From Closterium sp. NIES-65 (lineage: Eukaryota; Streptophyta; Zygnematophyceae; Desmidiales; Closteriaceae), in assembly GCA_948144175.1 (NCBI GenBank), contig CANXME010000043.1, positions 930,001 through 994,000 on the forward strand: 64,000 nucleotides of DNA, written 5' to 3'. Made by a program: the position numbers and the translations under genes. Below, piece after piece: positions 31,120 through 40,700 of this stretch; the first letter of the stretch is position 1, and each line of letters opens with the position of its first letter. The notes below the pieces were generated by a model that worked only from the letters and a program-made list of their open reading frames with translations, was not told the origin of the DNA and searched no databases.

Positions 31120-31700
31120 CCCGGCAGCAGCACGAGAGTCTTCTTGCCTAGTCCTCCTTCTCACCTGCCAATTTCAACCCCCCTCCCGTTCACCTGTCAA
31201 TTCAAACCCCCCTCCCGTTCACCTGTCTATTGCAGCCCCAGCAGCAGCGCGAGGTTTCCAACCACAACGTCCCCCCTCAGGGGCAGAGCTGAGCCTTCCT
31301 CCCACAGCCAACTTCCTTCCCTGCTGCCAACTAGGTTGTGGAAGTTGGCAGCCTCCCATCCAACCTAGCCCTCCTTCCCTGCTGCCCACTTCAACATCCC
31401 TCCTTCTCCCCCTCCTTCTCCCCCTCCTGCTCCCCCTCCTGCTCCTCCTCCTGCTCCCCCTCCTACTCCCCTTCTTGCTCCCCCAGGCTTGGCAAGGTTG
31501 TAAGCAGCCAGCCCCAGGAGCAGCACTAGGGTTCCGACCACAACACCCCTGCTCTCAGGGGATGAGGTTGAGCCTCCCCCCCTCTTCCCTTAACCACCTA
31601 GTCTTCCTTCCCTGCTGCCAACTTCAACCCCCCTCCTGCTCCCCCAGGCGTGGCAAGGTTGTAAGCAGCAAGCCCCAGCAGCAGCACGAAGGTTCCGACC
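31120..31700 (-). repeat. partial copies of CLT-b exon 11 beyond the gene end
   Basis: At least three fragments with the exon 11 core (GTGGTCGGAACCCT...CTGCTGGGGCT, LLLGLAAYNLA) near 31225-31300, 31495-31560 and 31650-31705, separated by C/T-rich sequence. Confidence 0.7.
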
Positions 31701-31709
31701 ACAACACAC

Positions 31710-34700
31710 CTATTCTTCCTTCCCGCCTCCTGCCAACTTCACTCCCCCTCCCCCTCCCCCGCCTGTGCTTCCAGGATTGGCAAGGCTGTAAGCAGCCAGC
31801 CCCAGCAGCAGCACGAGGGTTCCGACCACAACGCCCCCCCTCAGGGGCTGGGGCGGGCCTCGCAGGGGCAGGGGGAAGGTGAAGGCGAGAACTGTCAGGG
31901 GCACTGGGGGGGGAGAGAGGGGGGAGATATGGGAGGAGAGATTTGAACGATACCCACAGAAGCAGCACGAGGGTACCCACCACAACGCCCCCCCTCAGTA
32001 AACAGAAGTGTTTTGAGACGTCTCAAAACACTTCTGTTAACACGTGGGTCCCCACCACAACGCCCCCCCTCAGAGGCTGGGGCGGGCCTCGCAAGGGCAG
32101 GGGGAAGGTGAATGCGAGCGAGCACTGTCAAGGGCACTGGGGAGGGGTGGTGAGGGGGGAGGGGGAGAATAGGGAGGAATGGGAAGAGAGGTTTGGAGGG
32201 TCAGCAAGACAATACTTGCAACCGCAGCACATGGGCTCCGACCAACAACACCCCCCCTCAGGGCTGGGGCGGGCCCAGTAGGGGCAGGGGGGATGTGAAT
32301 GCCCGCACTGTCAGGGGCACTGGGGAGGGCGGGAGGGGGGGAGAAGGGGAACGGAACGGAGGAGAGATCGCAAGGGTGTTAGCAGCTATCCCACCAACAG
32401 AGGTGTGCATGTGTACATGTGCATGTGTACATGTGCATGTGTACATGTGCATGTGTACATGTGCATGTGTACATGTGCATGTGTACATGTGCATGTGTAC
32501 ATGTGCATGTGTACATGTGCATGTGTACATGTGCATGTGTACATGTGCATGTGCATCCATGCATGTAGCTCACTGCACTACCTGCGAGGGTCATGGAAAG
32601 AGATGGCACCACTGCAGACGAATTTTTGAGCAGAATAAGCAGCGAGATATGAGCATGTGTGCATGTGTGTGCATGTGTGTGCATGTGTGTGCATGTGTGT
32701 GCATGTGTGTGCATGTGTGTGCATGTGTGTGCATGTGTGTGCATGTGTGTGCATGTGTGCATGTCCATATGTACATCTGGACATGCATACATGCACACAC
32801 ATGCACACATGCATACTTTCAGTGTATGTAGCTCACACATAAGTACCTGCGAGGGTCACGGAAAGAGATGCCACCACTGCAGACGACGTCTTGAGCAGAA
32901 TAAGCAGCGAGATATGAGCAAGCGCGCACGTGTGACTTTTGAGAATTCTCAAAAGTCACTCCAATATTCACGTGTGACTGTGTGCATCTCTTGCAAGTGT
33001 TCGTGTATGCACGTGTGAATGTGTGCATCTCTTGCGTAGCATGCCCTGCCCTCTCACTCACTACTCACCCACGAGGGTCATGGAGAGAGATGCCGCCACT
33101 GCAGACGACTTCTTGAGCAGAGCCAGGAGGGAGACGTTGAACGCTACGTTCGCTGCCACGTAAAGCAGCGGGAGGAGTGGGGCTCCCTGACAGCCTGGAG
33201 GCGAGGGGGAAAGGGCGGCAGAATGAAGAAGTGAGGGGGAACGGGGGGAGTGGAGACAGGAAGAGCCAGCAGCGAGATGTTGAAGGCTGGGTTGACGGAG
33301 GCGGAGGTGGAGGAACAAGAAGAGTAGTTGCATCAGAGGGATGTTGACTTCTGAGGCGCCTCAAAAGGAATGGGAAGGAGCGGATTCAAGCAGAGAGAGC
33401 AGCCAGCAGCCAGCAGCCAGCAGCCAGCAGCCAACAGCCAGCAGCCAGCAGCCAGCAGCCAGCAGCCAGCAGCCAGCAGGCGGAGGAGGAGGAACAAGAA
33501 GAGCAGCTGCATCAGAGGGATATTGAAGGCTCGAGTGGGAAAACAATAGTAGTTGACGATGTGGATAATAGCTGCGATCCATTCACATCTAACTGCCGAC
33601 GCACCTGGTACGGCCTGGTTGAAGTTGAGAAGGCACGTGGCACCTTCCCGGAAGTAGCCTGGAAGCTGCGCAGGAGGGACTCTGTACCCCAGAGAGGAGA
33701 TGAGCGGCAGCAGGATGAGGACGAAAAGCGCCTGTGGTGGTGGGAAGGGCGGCAGGATGAGGATGAAAAGCGCCTGTGGTGGTGGGAAGGGCGGCAGGAT
33801 GAGGATGAAAAGCGCCTGTGGTGGTGGGAAGGGCGGCAGGATGAGGATGAAAAGCGCCTGTGGTGGTGGGAAGGGCGGCAGGATGAGGATGAAAAGCGCC
33901 TGTGGTGGTGGGAAGGGCGGCAGGATGAGGATGAAAAGCGCCTGTGGTGGTGGGAAGGGCAGCAGGATGAGGATGAAAAGCGCCTGTGGTGGTGGGAAGG
34001 GCGGCAGGATGAGGATGAAAAGCGCCTGTGGTGGTGGGAAGGGCGGCAGGATGAGGATGAAAAGCGCCTGTGGTGGTGGGAAGGGCGGCAGGATGAGGAT
34101 GAAAAGCGCCTGTGGTGGTGGGAAGGGCGGCAGGATGAGGATGAAAAGCGCCTGTGGTGGTGGGAAGGGCGGCAGGATGAGGATGAAAAGCGCCTGTGGT
34201 GGTGGGAAGGGCGGCAGGATGAGGATGAAAAGCGCCTGTGGTGGTGGGAAGGGCGGCAGGATGAGGATGAAAAGCGCCTGTGGTGGTGGGAAGGGCGGCA
34301 GGATGAGGATGAAAAGCGCCTGTGGTGGTGGGAAGCTAAGTGGCAAAATACGCTTTTGCCTTTAAGCGTTTAGCGTTATCCGCTTGCGTATACACGCAAA
34401 ACGCTATACGCTAACGAATACGCAATACGCTCGGGGGTTTTTTTCAGGGCAGCCCAAAAACGAAAAAAAAATTGTATATCTGAAAAGTTTCGTCTTGTCA
34501 CGGCGAAGAAGATGCCGTGCTCGAAATGCACGTCCGAGATCTACCCTGGCCTGGACGTGGCTTCAATGTATGGAGGTGAGTTGGTTTCCGTGCTTTCAAT
34601 TCGCGGCCCCGCGACTGTGAGTTGGGTTACGTGGCTCCAATGTTTGGAGTCGCGATGTCCTTGACATTCCACATTGGAGTTCCACCAATTTGTACCGCTC

Positions 34701-37700
34701 TCGACCTACAAACTCCCTCCAATTCAACTTCTCCCCACCACTCCATCCCACGCTACTTCACAATCAGGTATTGTTCTCTCTCGTCAATGCATCCTCCCAT
34801 GTACCTTCACAGACCTTTTTAGAATGTCTTCTGCAGATGTTAGCCCGACCCCGTCCACTCCCCCTCCTAATACCAGCACGGACAGTCCTGTTCAGTCGGC
34901 GCGAGTTTACCTTCCCGATGTCGACCACGAGGTGTTCAAGCATTTCCGCCGCATAAAGGTGGACGAGGGGAAATCGCAGCAATACGAATGCAGGTACTGC
35001 TGCAATGTCTTTTCTGGCGCCGCCACCCGCTGCGCGCAGCACTTGGCGAGTTGGAGGAAGATGAGGCGCCGCGAAGTGGCGCTATGCAAGGAAGCCCCCT
35101 CTGAAGTACGGGCTGCCATCCGGAAGAAGTATGAGGCTAAGGCTGCAGCGGCGGATCAGCGCCGCCAGGCGACATCGGATGCCATTGCGTCGGTCACCAG
35201 TGGCGGAAAGAGGAGCCGCATTACTGACTACTTGGAGACGGATGCGGCAGCTGCGAAGCGCGATGCACACGAGGCGTTGGCGCTGATGTTCGCGGCGTGT
35301 CGAATCCTGGAGCGCGTGGCGGCACACCCTCTCTTCATCAACGCCGTTTGTGCCATTAGGGACTCCGGCACAGGATACGTCCCCCCGACGAGGACGTTCA
35401 TCGGCGGGGCGGGCTTGCGACTCTGTTGCGAGAACATCGACAGAGGGCTTTCTGGAGTGAAGGCGAGCTGGAAGCGGACCGGCGTGACAATTTCTTCTGA
35501 TATGATGACTGATAAGAACGGTCGCCCCCGGGCGAACGTGTTTCTCGTCAACGAGAGCGGTGCGGTGTTCAAGGACAGCGTGGACTGTCGCATGTAGACC
35601 AAAACCGGCGGTTATGTCGCCAGCATCCTCAGGCCCGTGGTGGAGGAGGTCGGTCCCGATAACGTGGTGGCGTTCTGCACGGACGGTGGGTCCAACTACG
35701 CGGTGGCGTGCAACGAGCTGATCGCGGAATGGCCGCACATTCAACACGTGCCATGCGCCACCCACGTGTTGGACCTCTTCATGGAGGACGTCGGCAAGAT
35801 GACGTGGGCCAAGAAGGTGGTGGACACTGCGGGCGAGATCAGCTCCTTCGTCCGCAACCACCACTGGACAAGGGGATACTTGAGGACCCCCGGACTGGTG
35901 GGTGAAAAGATGCTGCAGGCGCTGAAACCGGCTGGAACCAGATTCGGGACACAGTACATTGTTGTGTCCCGTCTCTGTGAGCTGCGGCAGTCGCTTGCAC
36001 AGATGGTGGTGTCTGATGTGTGGAAGGGTTGGGCAGTTGGGGATAGGAAGAAGTCTGCGGATAAGTTTGCGTCACAAGTTCTTGATGACGCGTGGTGGCG
36101 GACGGCGGAGTTTTTCTCCAAGCTGATGAAGCTCCCGTTCATGGCAATGCGTAAGACCGATGGGGATGCCAAGGGGATGATGGGCCGGATGTATGATGTG
36201 ATGCTGCAGTTGACCGAGGATGTGGGGACAGTGGTGGAGGAGGATGAGGAGCAGCTGAGCTACTCCGACAAAGTGAACATCCGCCGCCTGCTGAAGAACA
36301 GGTGGGACGACAGCCTGGCCTGCCCCATGCACGTTGCGGGCAGAATTCTCAACCCGGCGAACCAGGATGAAGACATCTTCGGCTCAGACGCGGAGTGCAC
36401 TAGGGTATTCAAAACGTACATCACTCAGCACGCCGAGCACCTGTGCAATTACGGGAAGGAGGGGGATGATGGGGATGACATTGGCGAGGTTTTGATGGAA
36501 CTGCAGGACGGGGTGAGGGCATTTCTGGATATGAAGGGAAGCTTCGGGATGGGGGATGCAATTGCTCAGAGGAACTTGGTCAAGCAAGGCAAGTATGACA
36601 TGGTAAAGTGGTGGCAGTGGCACGGCACTGACGCACCAAAGCTGGCGGCCCTAGCCATCAGGACTCTCTCTCAGCCCGTGTCGGCTTCACCATGTGAGAG
36701 GGGATGGTCAACGTGGGATGGGGTGCACACGGCCCGCCGGAACCGGCTTGGCTCTGCCAAGTGCCGGGATTTGGTTTTTGTTGCGCACAACTGGAGCGTT
36801 GTGCGCAACTGGCATTCCCGTGCAGATGTCATGCCGGGTGTGGTGCTCGGGAACATCCCGGAGCCTCCCGTGCCCGAGGGCTACAATGTGATGGAGGGGG
36901 ATGAGGAGGAGGAGGAGGGGGAAGACGACATTTTGGAGGATGAGTATGCGTAGGTGGGTTAATTGATCTGGACTAGCGTGAGTAGTAGTATGTGAAGTAG
37001 TAGTAGTAGTATGGGATGAGTAGTTGTCATTGTAATGTTGGTGAAAAAAAAAAAACGGGAAAAAAAACCGGGAAATCCTACCCCCGTGGAAACTTACCCC
37101 AGTAGTATTGCAGGGGGGTCTTATTTTAGCTGCCCGATGTTTTTTTAACCTGCCCGAAATAGCGTATCTAGGGTCTCGGGACCTTTGCGTATAGCGTATA
37201 AACGCGTGCGTATATACGACACGCGTATATACGCAATACGCGTATTTTCCCACTTAGGTGGGAAGGGCGGCAGGATGAGGATGAAAAGCGCCTGTGGTGG
37301 TGGGAAGGGCGGCAGGATGAGGATGAAAAGCGCCTGTGGTGGTGGGAAGGGCGGCAGGAGAGGGAAGAGTGGGTCAGCTGTTGAGTCGACTCAAATGACA
37401 ACGGGGTTAGCTCCTCTCTAGGCCACAATGGTGTATACCCAGAGAGGAGTTGAGCGGCAGTAGGATGAGGATGAATGGCGCCTGTGGTGGTGGGAAGGGC
37501 GGCAGGAGAGGGAAGAGTGGGTCAGCTGTTGAGTTGACTCAAAAGACAACGGGGTTAGCTCCTCTCTAGGCCACAATGGTGTATACCCAGACAGGAGTTG
37601 AGCGGCAGGGGGATGAGGATGAATGGCGCCTGTGGTGGTGGGAAGGGCGGCAGGGGAGGAGAGGAAGTAGATCCGGTATTGAGTCAACTCAAATGTCACT

Positions 37701-40700
37701 TAGTTGCAATGGTGTGTACCCAGGGAGGAGAGGAGCGGCAGGGGGATGAGGATGAAAAGCGCCTGTACTTAGAATGAGGATGAAAAGCGCCTGTACTTAG
37801 AATGAGGATGTGGGGGATTCAGATTCTAAGAAGTCATATATATACTAATGAATAGAGAGAGGGGTGAATTTGGAGTCGACTCAGGAGTTGCCTTGTAAAA
37901 GATCAAAGTGGTGTTGCCAAGCGAGGAACTTTTGGGAATTCTCAAAAGGAACTTTTGCCACTTTTAAGAATTCTCAAAAGCGATAGAAGAAAACAAAAGC
38001 AGTTTACACTTTTGCCGGTCGAGCAGGACACAAAAGAGACAGTAGAATGATGAGGCGCCTCAAGAATCACCCCGAATGAGGAGATCCGTGGATCAGTAGG
38101 AGAAGATGAGGGGAAGGAGATGGGGACAAGGGCATGAGAGTGACCTTTGAGTCGACTCAAAAGACGCCTCCAGAATCGCCCCAAATGAGGAGATCCGTGG
38201 ATCAGTAGGAGAAGATGAGGGGAAGGAGGTGGGGAAACGGGTATGAGAGCTGGAAGAGGTATTTCTGTTGGAACATCTTAGTGTACTAAGAGAGGAGGGT
38301 AGGGAGAAAGAAGATGGAAGGAAAAGGAGGGAAATGAAAGGAAAAGTGAGAATGGGGGGAAATGAACGGGAGAATCTGCGAATAGAGGGTCGAAAGGGGG
38401 AGCACCTGGAAGGCTGATCCGAAGGTGTTGACAACAAATATGTCCAACGAGCGACCCTGTGGTGTGGTATGGTGTGGTGGGGCAGGATGAGAAGGCTTGG
38501 CATGGAACATTGCATATGCGTGCACATGCGGACGTGAAATGTGATATGTGATATGGAACACGATGGTTCACATTTACAGAGGTCGGCTGCTTGTGTGACA
38601 TATGAGCATAGAGACCAAGTCCTGTGACCACTCACTGTCCAACCCCCTGGCTTGATCTTTTCCACGCCTCACAAATAAGCTGGGCTTTTTACTAGGGATG
38701 TGGGATGTGGGATGTGGTAGTAAGGCTTACGTTGAGCTTCTTGGCCGAATCTCGGAAGACACGCTCCTGTTGATCAGAGCAGAGCAAGCAGTTTCGAAGA
38801 AGAAATAAGGAATCAAAGGGCGAAGGTGAGTGAGCACAAGCGTGGAGAGAGAACACCCGAGTTGTGACTTCGTGAATGACTTTGCGGTTGACTTGACTCA
38901 AGGGTTGCCCTGAAACGGGGTGACTTTTGAGTCGGCTCAAAAGTCACCTAAACACCAAGTTGTGTTGTGTGAATGACTTTGCGGTTGACTCAACTGTTGC
39001 CCTAAAACATAAAATTCTGCAAAAGAACTAGTTGGGGGGCCGATGGAAAAGGCCTTTTCTCAGATAGAATGGTTGAGATAGAAACAAAAGGCTTGAGTAA
39101 TAGAGGAAAGGCGCAATGGACTCGCAGCGGGGAAAGAATCTCACCTTAAGAACAGAGGATGCTGCTGGAAGCACAGTGGACAATAGGAAGAGGAGGGGCC
39201 ACTGGATCGGTGTTGCTGCTAGCAGAGAAGCTAATAACGTGGACACAATATGCAATGGCGGTCCACTGCGGTGCAGTGCGGTGGGATTGGAGCGGGACGG
39301 GAAGCGGGGTAAGGCAAGGGAGAGGGAAGGGTCGGAAGAAGTTGGGTTGGGGGGAGGAAGGAAGAATGGGAGGAGGTTTGAGTATCCATTCCCACAGGTG
39401 AAATGCCATTGTAATAGTCGTATACTGGTGGTGGTCGTACAAGTAAGGACTATTACTACGGGAATGAAGCAACAGCGGCAGAGGGTACCGTACCATGACT
39501 ATTACCACTGGACATGGTAGTCATGCAATGGCATGAACATCGAGGCATGATGTGGCACGACAGGACGAGGGATGTGCCATGCATACCGTGGCATGATGTG
39601 GCATGACGTAAGACGACGTGGCATGACATGGCATGGCATGATGTGGCATGACGTGGCATGACGTGGCATGACGTGTCACCACATGCGTCTGCAGTACCTT
39701 GTGATCACCACCACGGCAACCCCCATGATCACGAGGAAGCATCCCAGAAGCTGCTGTAGCGAGTACCGGCAGCCGAGGAAGACATAAGAGAAGGTGACCT
39801 GCCACACCAGGAAGACCTGAAGGGGTTGTGTGCGGTGCAGAGCGGGAGAGATGGTTGAAGAAAGAAGTGAGAGAGATAAGCGAGGGTGACCTGCCACACC
39901 AGGAAGACCTGCAGGGCGAAGAGTGGGGAACAGAGGTTGTGTGCGGTGCAGTGCGACAGCAAAGAGGGAAGGGAAGGGCATACCTGTGAGAGCACTGGGA
40001 TGAGGACTCCTGGCATGTGCGCTGCAGAGGGGGGGCATTGGGGGGGCAGCAGGGGCGGGCAGCAGGGGAGGGCAGCAGGGGAGGGCAGCAGGGGAGGGCA
40101 GCAGGGGAGGGCAGCAGGGGAAGGCAGCAGGGGAGGGCACGGGAGCAGAGGGGATGACGTTCGTGCAAACGACATATGTGTTGGCACCTCGTGCAAAGGG
40201 AGCAGCAGCAGGGGTGAGAAGATGAGGAGATTGAGGGCTTGGGTTAAGGGCTAGGGGTTTGGGTTTACGGGTGCTTGTGACGAGTCACGAGATTTGATAA
40301 GGGTTTTCCTCAGCACTTGCAGCCACCCTGCTGCTTCTAACAGCCCCATGAGCAGCAAGGGGCGCTTGGGTACAGACAGTGAGCATGTCGGGTTGGGGGC
40401 GAGGGTTTGGGGGCGAGGGTTTGGGGTCTAAGGGCTAGATGTACTGCCTTTCAAGTCACCAGCAGCCTTCATGCTTGTCGCGAGTCCTGCTGCTTCTAGC
40501 AGCCCCATGAGCAGCAAGGGGCGCTTGGGCAGAGTGAGCATGTCGGGATAGGAATTAGGGGTTCGGGGTTAGGGGCTAGGGGTAAGGGGTAAGGGGTGGA
40601 GCAAAAGTTGTCCACTGCCGATCAACTCACCAGCAGCCATCATGCCTAATGCGAGTCCTGCTCCTTCCAGCAGACCCATGAGCAGCAAGGGGCCCTTGGG

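Noticed and set aside
33333-34365. Long frames on both strands through the 42-bp repeat (PFPPPQALFILILP and GGRMRMKSACGGGK types)
   Set aside because: Shadows of the splice-acceptor array; only the last 24 bases of a unit plus exon 9 code.
15511-36953. Reassigned stop codons (TAG/TAA read as Gln), because transposon frames carry in-frame stops
   Set aside because: Host genes here end with TAG or TAA exactly where their families end (both CLT genes, phosphatase, ABC1K, VTT, DOMON). The standard code fits; the transposons are mutated.
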